Assembly: GCF_026236535.1 (NCBI RefSeq)
Contig: NZ_JAHTMW010000003.1
Coordinates: 343,301-407,300, forward strand
DNA length: 64,000 bases
Direction: 5' to 3'
Origin: Streptomyces sp. SKN60
Lineage (GTDB): Bacteria > Actinomycetota > Actinomycetes > Streptomycetales > Streptomycetaceae
Both the position numbers and the translations under genes were made by a program. Below are positions 16,915 through 25,108 of the stretch, one piece after another (positions within the stretch are counted from its first letter, which is position 1; each line of letters starts with the position of its first letter). A model generated the notes under the pieces. The model was not told where the DNA came from, made no database searches, and saw only the letters and a list, made by a program, of their open reading frames with translations.

Positions 16915-16922
16915 ATAGCGTA
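16915..16922. promoter_or_regulatory. Overlapping divergent -10 boxes
   Basis: The plus-strand TAGCGT at 16915-16920 lies 7 nt before the GH4 ATG. The minus-strand TACGCT (16922-16917) lies 6 nt before the VOC ATG. The two hexamers share four base pairs, so both leaderless promoters cannot be melted at once. Confidence 0.5.
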
Positions 16923-16927
16923 CGAGC

Positions 16928-18271
16928 ATGAAACTGACGATTCTCGGAGGCGGCGGATTCCGGGTGCCGCTCGTGTACGGCGCCCTGCTCGGCGACCACG
17001 CCGAGGGGCGGGTCACCCACGTCACCCTGTTCGACCTGGACGCCGGGCGGCTCTCGGCGATCGAGCGGGTCCTGGGCGAGCAGGGCGAGGGGGTGCCGGA
17101 CGCGCCGGTGGTGCGCGCGACGACCGATCTCGACGAGGCGCTGCGCGGGGCGGACTTCGTGTTCTCCGCCATCCGGGTGGGCGGGCTCGCGGGGCGGGCC
17201 GCGGACGAGCGGATCGCGCTGGCCGAGGGCGTGCTGGGGCAGGAGACGGTGGGCGCGGGCGGCATCGCGTACGGGCTGCGCACCCTGCCGGTGGTGACGC
17301 ACATCGCGCACCGGATCGCCGAACTCGCCCCGGACGCCTGGGTCATCAACTTCACCAACCCGGCGGGCATGGTCACCGAGGCGATGTCGCGGATCCTCGG
17401 CGACCGGGTGATCGGCATCTGCGACTCGCCGGTGGGGCTGGGCCGCCGGGTGGCGCGGGTGCTCGGCGCCCGCCCGGACGAGGCGTGGATCGACTACGTG
17501 GGCCTCAACCACCTGGGCTGGCTACGGGGGTTGAAGGTCGGCGGACATGACGTACTGCCGCGGCTTTTCGAGGACGACGCGCTGCTGGGCTCCTTCGAGG
17601 AGGGCAGGCTCTTCGGCACGGAGTGGCTGCGCTCGCTGGGCGCGATCCCCAACGAGTATCTGCACTACTACTACTTCAACCGCGAGGCGGTCCGCGCCTA
17701 CCGCGAGGCGGAGAAGACCCGCGGCGCCTACCTCCTGGATCAACAGGCCGGTTTCTACGAGGAGATGGGCAAGCCGGACACCCCGCCGCTCGGCACCTGG
17801 CACCGGGTGCTCGCGGACCGCGAGGCGACCTACATGGCGCACAACCGGGAGGCGGCCGGGGTCGGCGAGCGGGACGAGGAGGACCTGGAGTCGGGCGGCT
17901 ACGAGAAGGTGGCGCTGGCCCTGATGCGGGCCATCGCGCGCAACGAGCGGGCCACGCTGATCCTCAACGTCCGCAACCGGCACACCCTTTCGGTGCTCGA
18001 CGCGGACGCGGTGATCGAGGTGCCGTGCCTCGTGGACGCGGCCGGCGCGCACCCGGTGTCGGTGGACCCCCTCCCGTATCACGCGGTGGGGCTGGTGACG
18101 GCGGTGAAGGCCGTAGAGCGGGAGGCCCTGGCCGCGGCGGAGAGCGGTTCGCGGGCGACCGCGGTGAAGGCCTTCGCGCTGCATCCGCTGGTCGACTCGG
18201 TGGCGGTGGCCCGCCGCCTGCTCGACGGCTACACGGCCGAGCACGCGGGGCTTGCCTATTTGCGTCGCTGA
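16928..18271 (+). CDS. Glycoside hydrolase family 4 (6-phospho-beta-glucosidase type)
   Basis: A 447-residue GH4 enzyme. These enzymes split (phospho)glycosides through an NAD+-dependent oxidation and need a divalent metal. The Rossmann start is MKLTILGGGGFRVPL; the family metal/substrate motifs are NFTNPAG, ICDSPVG and GLNHLGW, and SLGAIPNEYLHYYY is also typical of the 6-phospho-beta-glucosidase branch. The cysteine in ICDSP is the usual metal ligand. No PTS gene is nearby, so the true substrate may not be phosphorylated. It is divergent from the VOC gene through a 17-bp gap. Confidence 0.9.
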   Translation: MKLTILGGGGFRVPLVYGALLGDHAEGRVTHVTLFDLDAGRLSAIERVLGEQGEGVPDAPVVRATTDLDEALRGADFVFSAIRVGGLAGRAADERIALAEGVLGQETVGAGGIAYGLRTLPVVTHIAHRIAELAPDAWVINFTNPAGMVTEAMSRILGDRVIGICDSPVGLGRRVARVLGARPDEAWIDYVGLNHLGWLRGLKVGGHDVLPRLFEDDALLGSFEEGRLFGTEWLRSLGAIPNEYLHYYYFNREAVRAYREAEKTRGAYLLDQQAGFYEEMGKPDTPPLGTWHRVLADREATYMAHNREAAGVGERDEEDLESGGYEKVALALMRAIARNERATLILNVRNRHTLSVLDADAVIEVPCLVDAAGAHPVSVDPLPYHAVGLVTAVKAVEREALAAAESGSRATAVKAFALHPLVDSVAVARRLLDGYTAEHAGLAYLRR

Positions 18272-18339
18272 CATGGCCGGCCGACGTCGTCCGGCGAACA
18301 CCTTTACGAGTGGGGGCGCTCGGCCTAGGCTCGCGCCCC

Positions 18340-20244
18340 ATGACTTCACCGCGACGATGGGGTGCGAGACGAGGGGTGGCCCGGCTTCTGGTGGGCTGTC
18401 TGCTCGCGGCCGGCCTGGTGGCCACCGGGACCGTGGCCGACGGAGGGCCGGCCGCCGCCGAGTCCGGCGGGGCGACCGTCGTCCCCGTACAGACCACCGG
18501 TCCCGCCGACCGCCGGTTCAATCTGGTGGTGATGGGCGACGGCTACACGGCGGACGAGATGCCGGCGTTCCGGGCCGATCTGGAACGGCATCTGAGCACG
18601 CTGTGGAGCATCGAGCCGTTCGCGTCGTACCGCTCGTACATCAACGTGTGGGCGGTGGAGGTGCCGTCGGAGGAGTCGGGCGTCGACTGCGATCCCTCGC
18701 TCGACGCACCGGCCCGGGACACCGCCCTCGACATGGGCTTCTGGGGCGGCTGCAATCCCGGGAGCGTCCAGCGGCTGCTCACCGTGGACAGCGCGAAGGC
18801 GGCCGGGTTCGCCGACCTGGTGCCGGGCACCCGGCCGGCGAACCGGCAGATCGTGGCGCTCGCGCACAGCTCCACCTACGGTGGCGCGGGCGGGACTTAC
18901 GCCACCGCGTCCGGCGGCAACGCCCTGTCGGCGCTCATCACCCCGCACGAGATAGGCCATTCGCTCGGCGGGCTGCAGGACGAGTACGACTACTACGCGC
19001 GCGGGGTGCCCGGCGGCGCCTACGCGGACGGCGAGCCGGCCTCCGCCCACCACTCGCTTCTGACGGAGGATCAGATGTGGGCGGAGCGGGCCAAGTGGTG
19101 GCGCTGGCTGGGCGAGGAGAGCGAGTCCGGTGGGGTCGTCGGGCGGTACGAGGGCGGCATGTACAGCACCCGGGGCATATGGCGGCCGAGCCGGCACTCG
19201 ATGATGAAGACCCTCGGCTACGCCTTCGACCAGGTGGAGCGCGAGGTGATGGTGAAGGCCGTCTCCGGCAAGGTCGACCTGGTGCAGGACCACACCCCGG
19301 ACACCGCCCCGATCGGCGCCGACCGCACGGTGTGGGTGGACACCCTGCACCCCACGGGCGGCGAACTCGCCGTGGAATGGCGGCTCGACGGGCGGCCGCT
19401 CGGCACCGGCGGCGCCCGCACGCTGGACCTTCGGGCCGTGGACGGCCTGTCCCCCGGGCGTACGTACACGCTGACGGCGACGGTCACCGACCCCACCCCG
19501 TTCGTGCGCGACCCGGCGGTGCGCGGCTCGGCCGCCCTGACCCGTACCGTCCGGTGGACCGTGGACCCGGCGCTGCGCACGGCGCGGACCGCCGTACCGG
19601 CGGCGTTCACCGGGCACACGGCGACCGCGGCCCCGGTCGGCGCCCGGTCCGTGGTGTACGCCGACACCACCCACCCGCTGCGCCGCACCCCGGCGGTGGT
19701 CTGGGCGCTCGACGGCCGTACCGTGCCGAACCCCGGCAACGACCGCGATCTCGACCTGGCCGCGCTGCGCCTCGCGCCCGGATCGCACGCGCTGACCGCC
19801 CGGATCCCGGGGACGCGCGAGGTGCTGCGCTGGACGGTGGACGCGACGCCGGCCTCCGTCGCGTACGAGCTGTCGGAGCCGCTGCGCACGGTGCGCCGGC
19901 CGGGGCGGCCGGTCGAGTACGTGTACGACGGCGCGTTCACGATGCGGCTGACGGCGCGGGACGACGGGGCGGGCGCGGTGGTGAGCCAGTTCCGGGTGGA
20001 CGGCGACGGCTGGTACACGTACTACGGCTGGCCGACGGACGCCGCCGCCCCGTTCCGCTTCTCGCCGTCGGGGACGGTGATCGACGACCTGGTGTACGGG
20101 AAGCTGGGCCGGCCGCGCGCGGTGCCGTGGGACGACGCGACGCCGGAGTACGGCACGCACACGGTGGAGTACCGCACGGTGGACGCGGCGGGGAACGTGG
20201 GCCGGGCGCAGCGTTTCCTGGTGACGCTGGAGAAGAAGCCGTAG
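18340..20244 (+). CDS. Secreted M64-family metallopeptidase (IgA-peptidase-like)
   Basis: A 634-residue exported protein. The N-terminus has an arginine-rich start and a hydrophobic core (ARLLVGCLLAAGLVATG) ending in AAAES, a Sec or Tat-type signal. The zinc motif HEIGHSLGGLQDEY (His203, Glu204, His207) and FNLVVMGDGYTADE identify peptidase family M64, first known from the Clostridium ramosum IgA protease. The remaining part, about 330-634, is two or three Ig-like/beta-sandwich modules. Streptomyces members are probably general extracellular proteases. ATG at 18340 follows a TAGGCT box by 8 nt. It is convergent with a methyltransferase, with a strong hairpin between. Confidence 0.9.
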   Translation: MTSPRRWGARRGVARLLVGCLLAAGLVATGTVADGGPAAAESGGATVVPVQTTGPADRRFNLVVMGDGYTADEMPAFRADLERHLSTLWSIEPFASYRSYINVWAVEVPSEESGVDCDPSLDAPARDTALDMGFWGGCNPGSVQRLLTVDSAKAAGFADLVPGTRPANRQIVALAHSSTYGGAGGTYATASGGNALSALITPHEIGHSLGGLQDEYDYYARGVPGGAYADGEPASAHHSLLTEDQMWAERAKWWRWLGEESESGGVVGRYEGGMYSTRGIWRPSRHSMMKTLGYAFDQVEREVMVKAVSGKVDLVQDHTPDTAPIGADRTVWVDTLHPTGGELAVEWRLDGRPLGTGGARTLDLRAVDGLSPGRTYTLTATVTDPTPFVRDPAVRGSAALTRTVRWTVDPALRTARTAVPAAFTGHTATAAPVGARSVVYADTTHPLRRTPAVVWALDGRTVPNPGNDRDLDLAALRLAPGSHALTARIPGTREVLRWTVDATPASVAYELSEPLRTVRRPGRPVEYVYDGAFTMRLTARDDGAGAVVSQFRVDGDGWYTYYGWPTDAAAPFRFSPSGTVIDDLVYGKLGRPRAVPWDDATPEYGTHTVEYRTVDAAGNVGRAQRFLVTLEKKP

Positions 20245-20261
20245 CGCGCCGCGGCACGGAA

Positions 20262-20307
20262 TACGGGAAGGGCCCCCGCCGGTGATCCGGTGGGGGCCCT
20301 TCCCGTA
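20262..20307. terminator. Bidirectional terminator hairpin
   Basis: A 21-bp stem (20262-20282 with 20287-20307; one mismatch) and a TGAT loop lie between the stops of the convergent M64 and methyltransferase genes. The core is gggaagggccccc and its complement. Confidence 0.9.
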
Positions 20308-20322
20308 CGGCGGGAGTGCGGG

Positions 20323-21144
20323 TCAGCGCTTGCGGCCGACGGCCGCCCAGCCCGGGATGGGCTCGTCGCCCGGGACGGGGACCGGCTCGCCGAGCTCGGG
20401 GTGCCACTCGGCGGTGAGGGCGACGCCCGGCTCGACCAGGTCGAGGCCGTCGAAGAAGGCGGCGAGCTCGTCGCGGGAGCGCGGCCGCAGGGTCAGTCCG
20501 CGGGCCTTGTACATGGCGGCGGCCTGCTCGGCGCCCTCGGGGTTGAAGTCGCCGGTGACGTGCGAGAGGACCAGATAGCTGCCGGGGGCCAGCTGGTCGA
20601 CGAGCTTGCCGACCAGCTCGTAGGCGCCGTCCTCGTCGCCGACGAAGTGCAACAGCGCGAGCATCGACAGTGCGATCGGCCGGTCGAAGTCAAGGACCTT
20701 TCCGGCCCTTTCGAGGATGAGCTCGGGGTCGCGGGCGTCGGCCTGGATGTACTCGGTGGCCCCCTCCGGGGTCGAGCGCAGCAGGGCGGCGGCGTGCGCG
20801 AGCACGATCGGGTCGTTGTCGCAGTAGACGATCCGGGACTCCGGCGCGGCGCCCTGCGCGATCTGGTGCAGATTGGGCTCGGTGGGGATGCCGGTGCCGA
20901 TGTCCAGGTACTGGCGTACCCCGTGGGCGCTGAGCCAGCGGATGGCGCGGTGCATGAAGGCCCGGTTGACCCGGGCCATGTCGCGGCCCCGGGCGTCGAC
21001 GGTGAGGAGCTGGCGGGCCATCTCCTCGTCGACGGGATAGTTGTCCTTGCCGCCCAGGAACCAGTCGTACATCCGCGCGGGATGCGGCTTGCTGGTGTCG
21101 ATCCGTATGCCGCTCTGCGGGGGTACGGGGTCCTGGGGGGTCAT
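20323..21144 (-). CDS. SAM-dependent methyltransferase, DUF574/Methyltransf_19 family
   Basis: A 273-residue protein of the actinobacterial DUF574 methyltransferase family, which is greatly expanded in Streptomyces. Marks are PHPARMYDWFLGGKDNYPVDEE near the N-terminus, the SAM loop YLDIGTGIPT, IVYCDNDPIVLAHA, the LHFVGDE motif and YLVLSHVTGD. The substrate is unknown for the family. ATG at 21144 has a GAGGAGA Shine-Dalgarno. These genes often lie beside XRE/DUF397 pairs, as here. Confidence 0.92.
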   Translation of the reverse strand: MTPQDPVPPQSGIRIDTSKPHPARMYDWFLGGKDNYPVDEEMARQLLTVDARGRDMARVNRAFMHRAIRWLSAHGVRQYLDIGTGIPTEPNLHQIAQGAAPESRIVYCDNDPIVLAHAAALLRSTPEGATEYIQADARDPELILERAGKVLDFDRPIALSMLALLHFVGDEDGAYELVGKLVDQLAPGSYLVLSHVTGDFNPEGAEQAAAMYKARGLTLRPRSRDELAAFFDGLDLVEPGVALTAEWHPELGEPVPVPGDEPIPGWAAVGRKR

Positions 21145-21218
21145 CGGCTCTCCTCGACGGGTCGAACGGTGCTGCTTGCAGCAAGAGTTACGCGATGCAC
21201 GGGGTGGGACGGAAGGGT

Positions 21219-21455
21219 TCAGGTGAGCAGGAAATCAGCCTGACCGGATTTCGCTCCCTGGATGAAGGCGGCGATCTCTCCGTGGGTGTAGATGAGCGCG
21301 GGTCCTTCAGGGTCTGCGGACTGTCGCACGGCGACCCTGCCGTCGGCCAGCTTCATGGCCTCCACGCAGTTGCCCCCGTTCCCGCCGCTCCACGGCTTGT
21401 GCCAGCCCTCGGCACCGAGCTCGGCGGCGGGCATGCCGTTGTATATGCGATCCAT
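21219..21455 (-). CDS. DUF397 domain protein
   Basis: A 78-residue protein. The DUF397 core is visible: WHKPWSGGNGGNCVEAMKLADGRVAVRQSADPEGPALIYTHGE, then a C-terminal FIQGAKSGQADFL helix. DUF397 proteins are small partners of XRE regulators with DUF5753 domains in Streptomyces (whiJ-like loci); some act as toxin-like or signalling proteins whose action is checked by the XRE partner. Its ATG directly follows the TGA of the XRE gene, so the two are translationally coupled, with a GGAG Shine-Dalgarno inside the XRE 3' end. Confidence 0.9.
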   Translation of the reverse strand: MDRIYNGMPAAELGAEGWHKPWSGGNGGNCVEAMKLADGRVAVRQSADPEGPALIYTHGEIAAFIQGAKSGQADFLLT

Positions 21456-22328
21456 TCACAGCTCCTTGCGGAGATTCCGGAGAATCTCCTTCGTGCGTTG
21501 TGCAGTCGCGGCCTGGGCCGCCATGCGGTCCATGACCTCGAGGTGGGAAGCCACCTCGGGGCGCGCGTCGAGATAGACGGCACCGGTCAGGTACTCGCTG
21601 TAGACCATGTCCGGGAGTTCGGGCATGGCGAAGCGGAAGAGGACGAACGGTCCGTACGTACCGGGGTGGTGTCCGGACGCGAACTCCGCGATCTGCAGGG
21701 TGACGTTCGGCAGCTCCGAAGCCTCGAGCAGCCGGTCGAGCTGGTCGCGCATCACTTCGGGCCCGTCACCGACCGGTCGGCGGAAGACCGTCTCGTCCAT
21801 GATCACCCAGAACTTGGGCGCGCCCTCCCTGGTGAGCAGGGACTGGCGCTCCATGCGGAGGGCGACGTGACGCTCGGTCTCCTCGGACTCCTCGGCGTTC
21901 CTCCCGCCGACGGCCCCACTGCGCAGAATGGCACGGGCGTACTCCTCGGTCTGGAGCAGACCGGGGACGAACTGCGGTTCGTAGGCCCGGATGAGGCTCG
22001 CGGCCCCCTCCAGGCTGACGTACATGGAGAACCAGCCGGGCAGCACGTCGTGGAACCGCTGCCACCAGCCGGGGAGGTTGGCCTCCTCCGCGAGGGCGAC
22101 GAAGCCCTCCGCCTCGGAGTCCGTGATGCCGTACGCCTTCAGCAGCAGCTGTACGTACGGAATCTTCAGCGCGACCTCGGCGGTCTCCATGCGCCGGATC
22201 GTGGCCGGGGCGACCCGGAGGATCTTGGCGGCCTCTTCCCGCTTGAGGCCGGCCCGCTCGCGCAGATCCTGCAGACGCTTGCCGAGTACGACCTGTCCCA
22301 CCGTGGGGGCGGACCGCGGCTCGCTCAC
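21456..22328 (-). CDS. XRE regulator with DUF5753 domain (Scr1/WhiJ-like)
   Basis: A 290-residue protein. Residues about 10-75 form an XRE helix-turn-helix (KRLQDLRERAGLKREEAAKILRVAPATIRRMETAE). Residues about 100-280 form the DUF5753 domain (QFVPGLLQTEEYARAIL, ALRMERQSLL, FWVIMDETVFRRPVGD, YLTGAVYLD). These regulators pair with DUF397 genes and control development or secondary metabolism in Streptomyces. GTG at 22328 has a GGAGG Shine-Dalgarno at the right distance; residues upstream of it do not look coding. Two adjacent palindromes lie 64-99 bp upstream and are the likely autoregulatory operator. Confidence 0.92.
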   Translation of the reverse strand: MSEPRSAPTVGQVVLGKRLQDLRERAGLKREEAAKILRVAPATIRRMETAEVALKIPYVQLLLKAYGITDSEAEGFVALAEEANLPGWWQRFHDVLPGWFSMYVSLEGAASLIRAYEPQFVPGLLQTEEYARAILRSGAVGGRNAEESEETERHVALRMERQSLLTREGAPKFWVIMDETVFRRPVGDGPEVMRDQLDRLLEASELPNVTLQIAEFASGHHPGTYGPFVLFRFAMPELPDMVYSEYLTGAVYLDARPEVASHLEVMDRMAAQAATAQRTKEILRNLRKEL

Positions 22329-22391
22329 TCTCAGACCTCCCCGACGCGCTGTTTCCAGGAGTGTGCCACGAACCCCGCCAGAGAGAACACC

Positions 22392-22427
22392 GCACTCTGC
22401 AATTTTCAGAGTGCCACTTGCCAAGTG
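22392..22427. promoter_or_regulatory. Two abutting palindromes in the XRE/HATPase divergent promoter
   Basis: The first has arms gcactctg (22392-22399) and cagagtgc (22407-22414) with an AT-rich 7-nt spacer. The second, cacttgccaagtg (22415-22427), has 6-bp arms and a 1-nt centre. Both are perfect and lie between the divergent XRE and ATPase genes, fitting an XRE-dimer operator. Confidence 0.55.
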
Positions 22428-22534
22428 TCGGACTCAGGAGCACAGTATTCCGGTGAACCAGTACGCACGCCGCCGGGCGAATCGCCCCGGAGGGGTGTGT
22501 ACGGCACTCCTGCCCACTTTGTGAGGATCCGGTC

Positions 22535-23014
22535 GTGGCTTCTGGTAACGCGCACTCCTCAGGTCTCATGAGCCCTCGCGTCATGAACCAGCGGCCACGC
22601 CCCCACGACGTCCCCTTCCGTCGCTTCGCCTTCGAACTGCCCGCGCGGACCGAGTCCGTGTCCCGGGCCCGGCGGCTGGCCGAGGAACGGCTGATCCTCT
22701 GGGGCTGCGACGGCGACATACGCGACACCGTCGCCCTGGTCGTCTCCGAACTCGTCACCAACGCCGTCGTGCACACCGCCAGCGCGCGGATCGTCTGCGA
22801 GATCCGGGAGGGCGAGGACCGGCTGCGGATAGCCGTGCGCGACGAGGGGGGACCCGCCGGTCCGCGGATACGCGAGTGCGGCGAGGAGGAGCGGGGCCGC
22901 GGCCTCATCCTGGTCGACGCCCTGTGCGCGTCCTGGGGCGCGGACCGCACCGGCCACGGCACGGCGCAGATCGTCTGGGCGGAACTGGCGCACGGCATGG
23001 GCGAGCCGTGCTGA
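22535..23014 (+). CDS. HATPase_c protein, anti-sigma-factor (RsbW/SpoIIAB) type
   Basis: A 159-residue ATP-binding protein of the GHKL fold. The N box is VSELVTNAVVHT, the G1 box DEGGPAGPRI and the G2 region GRGLILVDALCASWG. Streptomyces encodes many such proteins; a few are anti-sigma kinases that phosphorylate anti-anti-sigma partners, and many are orphans beside XRE/DUF397 loci, as here. GTG at 22535 has a GAGG Shine-Dalgarno 8 nt upstream. It is divergent from the XRE gene and overlaps or abuts the next small gene. Confidence 0.88.
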   Translation: MASGNAHSSGLMSPRVMNQRPRPHDVPFRRFAFELPARTESVSRARRLAEERLILWGCDGDIRDTVALVVSELVTNAVVHTASARIVCEIREGEDRLRIAVRDEGGPAGPRIRECGEEERGRGLILVDALCASWGADRTGHGTAQIVWAELAHGMGEPC

Positions 23015-23019
23015 GGACC

Positions 23020-23472
23020 ATGGCGACGCTGCTGGTCCCGCGCGCCCGCAAGAGCCCCGAGAACGCCCCCCGCAAGTCCCCCGCCCTCTCCCCCGTGCCC
23101 GCGCCCCTCGGCGAGACCCGGCTGCCGGTCCCCGTCGACCTGCCGGCCACCCTCGGCTGCGACGCGGTCGGCGTCCCCGCCCGCTACGGCTTCCGCATCC
23201 TGTCCCGGCTGCCCGCCAAGGGCTGTGTCTACGCCGACGGCGACTGGTGGTGGTGGCTGGTCCCGGCCGGCTCGGACCTGAACCTGACCTGGCCGCTGCC
23301 CGTCTGCTACGCCCCCGGGGCCGTGATCCCGGACCGCCGCGCGCGGCTCATCCACCACCCCGACGGCGGCTCCCCCTACACCCCGCCGATCCCCCTCTAT
23401 CTGCTGACCTGCCAGCTGACCGGGATCGCGCCGGCCTGGAGCATGCCGTCACAGGTGCGCAGCGCGCTCTAG
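23020..23472 (+). CDS. Uncharacterised Streptomyces protein next to the HATPase gene
   Basis: A 150-residue protein with a basic N-terminus and a globular part containing YGFRILSRLPAKGCVYADGDWWWWLVPAGSDL, a striking run of four tryptophans, and LYLLTCQLTGIAPAWS near the end. I do not recognise a named domain. ATG at 23020 lies 5 bp after the ATPase stop; a GTG at 23008 would overlap that stop. The tight spacing implies co-transcription with the anti-sigma-like ATPase, so it may be a partner of that module. Confidence 0.7.
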   Translation: MATLLVPRARKSPENAPRKSPALSPVPAPLGETRLPVPVDLPATLGCDAVGVPARYGFRILSRLPAKGCVYADGDWWWWLVPAGSDLNLTWPLPVCYAPGAVIPDRRARLIHHPDGGSPYTPPIPLYLLTCQLTGIAPAWSMPSQVRSAL

Positions 23473-23500
23473 CCCGTCTCCAGGCCATAGGGTCGGGGGC

Positions 23501-24226
23501 ATGTTCTCCCCCGAGGGCCCCAGCCTGTACGAACTGACCCGCCAGGCGCTGTCGTCGGTCGAGCACGGCTACGACCTGCTCGCCGCGAAGTTCGACGCGA
23601 CGCCGTTCCGCACCTCCGACCGGCTGCTCGGCGCGGTCGCCGAGACCCTGGAGCCGCTCGGCCCGTTCGACTCGGGCCTGGACGTGTGCTGCGGCACCGG
23701 GGCGGGGCTCGGGGTGCTGCGCTCGGTGTGCGCGGGCCCGATCACGGGCGTCGACTTCAGCGCCGGGATGCTCGCCGGCGCCCGCGCCGCCCACCCCGAA
23801 GCCACCCTGGTACGGGCCGACGCCCTGGCCCTGCCCTTCGCACCGGTCTTCGACCTGGCGGTCAGCTTCGGCGCCTTCGGCCACTTCCTCCCCGCCGAGC
23901 AGCGCGTCCTCTTCGCCGGCGTCCACGCCGCCCTGCGCCCCGGCGGCACCTTCGCCTTCCCGCTCCCGGCCCCGCCCCGGGTGGGCTCCGCCCCGTACTG
24001 GACGCTCTGGGGCTTCGACGCGGCGATGCGGGTCCGCAACGCGCTGTGGCGGCCGCCCTTCGTGATGTACTACCGCACCTTCCGCCTCGCCGACATCCGC
24101 ACCCGCCTCGCGTCCGCCGGCTTCACGGTGGAGACCCTGCCGATCCGCTCCCTGGGCGCCCGCGAGGACGGCAGCCCGCGCTGCCGGCTGGTGGTGGCCC
24201 GCAAGGGCCCGGGCCTGAAGGCGTGA
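23501..24226 (+). CDS. Class I SAM-dependent methyltransferase
   Basis: A 241-residue methyltransferase. The SAM motif I is LDVCCGTGAGLGVL, followed by GVDFSAGMLAGARAAHPEATLVRADALALPF (motifs II and post-I) and the FGAFGHFLP and LRPGGTFAFPL strands. The C-terminal FRLADIRTRLASAGF is typical. The substrate is unknown. ATG at 23501 follows a TAGGGT box (23488-23493) by 7 nt, so it is probably leaderless. A perfect 15-bp hairpin follows the stop codon. Confidence 0.88.
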   Translation: MFSPEGPSLYELTRQALSSVEHGYDLLAAKFDATPFRTSDRLLGAVAETLEPLGPFDSGLDVCCGTGAGLGVLRSVCAGPITGVDFSAGMLAGARAAHPEATLVRADALALPFAPVFDLAVSFGAFGHFLPAEQRVLFAGVHAALRPGGTFAFPLPAPPRVGSAPYWTLWGFDAAMRVRNALWRPPFVMYYRTFRLADIRTRLASAGFTVETLPIRSLGAREDGSPRCRLVVARKGPGLKA

Positions 24227-24230
24227 AACG

Positions 24231-24264
24231 CGGAAGGACCCCGACGTGTGTCGGGGTCCTTCCG
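24231..24264. terminator. Terminator hairpin between methyltransferase and tRNA-Leu
   Basis: The perfect 15-bp stem (24231-24245 with 24250-24264) has a GTGT loop. It lies 5 bp after the methyltransferase stop and 8 bp beyond the 3' end of the opposite-strand tRNA, so it can serve both. Confidence 0.9.
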
Positions 24265-24271
24265 TACTGAC

Positions 24272-24359
24272 TGGTGTCCGAGGGGGGACTTGAACCCCCA
24301 CGCCCGATAAAGGGCACTAGCACCTCAAGCTAGCGCGTCTGCCATTCCGCCACCCGGAC
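24272..24359 (-). tRNA. tRNA-Leu (anticodon GAG)
   Basis: Read on the minus strand, the gene begins GTCCGGGTGGCGGAATGG and ends TCGGACACCA. The acceptor stem pairs 7 bp (one G-T). The anticodon stem ctagc/gctag encloses the 7-nt loop ttgaggt, giving anticodon GAG, which reads CUC leucine codons. A long variable arm (tgcccttta-tcgggc region) marks it as class II, as tRNA-Leu should be. The T arm has the GGTTCAAGTC loop. CCA is encoded. Length is 88 nt. Confidence 0.95.
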
Positions 24360-24445
24360 CGGTGGTGTTGCGCGGGGTGTTCCCCGCGGCGACATGGATA
24401 ACTCTACCAGGGGTTCGAGGCGCCTTTCACCAGCGTTTTCCGTGG

Positions 24446-24919
24446 TCAGTGCGGGGCGTGCGCCGTGTTGTCCGCGACCCAGTCGCGGTGGTCCTGCCAG
24501 GCGTACAGGGTGTCGCCGTCCGCGTACGCGTAGTAGAGGCCGCAGCGGACGGTGGCCCGGTCGGGGGCGTCGGGCGGGAACCAGGAGGGGGCCAGGGCGG
24601 GGGCGGGGCGGGCGGTGGTGGCGGGGAGCGGGGTGCAGGCGGCCGGGAGGGCGGGGCCGGGGAGGGTGGCCTTCAGGGCGCGGTCGCCGCCGGTGGTCCG
24701 CATCGCGTACTCGATCCGGCCCGCGGCGTCCGGCAGCCAGCGCGGCACGGAGGCCCGGTCGGACTTGGCGGCGGCGCCGGTGGCGTAGGCGCCGTACTCG
24801 TCGTGGCGGGAGTCCCACCAGTCGCCGACCGCGGGGACGGCGACGACTCCGGTGAAGGCGAGGGCGGCGAGGGCGCCGCCGGTGGCGAGGGCGATGCGGG
24901 TGCGGTTCATGTGTTCCAT
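24446..24919 (-). CDS. Small exported or membrane-anchored protein, unknown function
   Basis: A 157-residue protein. The N-terminus is MNRTRIALATGGALAALAFTGVVAVPAVGDWW, a signal peptide or signal anchor without a clear Ala-x-Ala site. The mature part has two cysteines (ACTPLP and VRCGLYYAYADGD) and ends YAWQDHRDWVADNTAHAPH. No domain is recognised. The start is ATG 24919 or, equally possible, 24910, which begins MNRTRIALA. It sits between the tRNA and the sortase F gene, on the same strand as both. Confidence 0.7.
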   Translation of the reverse strand: MEHMNRTRIALATGGALAALAFTGVVAVPAVGDWWDSRHDEYGAYATGAAAKSDRASVPRWLPDAAGRIEYAMRTTGGDRALKATLPGPALPAACTPLPATTARPAPALAPSWFPPDAPDRATVRCGLYYAYADGDTLYAWQDHRDWVADNTAHAPH

Positions 24920-25108
24920 CGTGGGCGCCGGTCCGGCCGCTTCCCGTACCTCCGCGGGACCGTTCCGGGTACGACTCGGGGCGCACGCCGGTGCCGTGGC
25001 CCTTAGGGGTCAGGGGGAACCCGGCGCCCCCCGACGCCGGCTCCGTGAGGGTCACTCTCACCACCACCGAGCGGTCCTGGTCCAGGTGCGGCGGGGGAGT
25101 CCGTCAGG

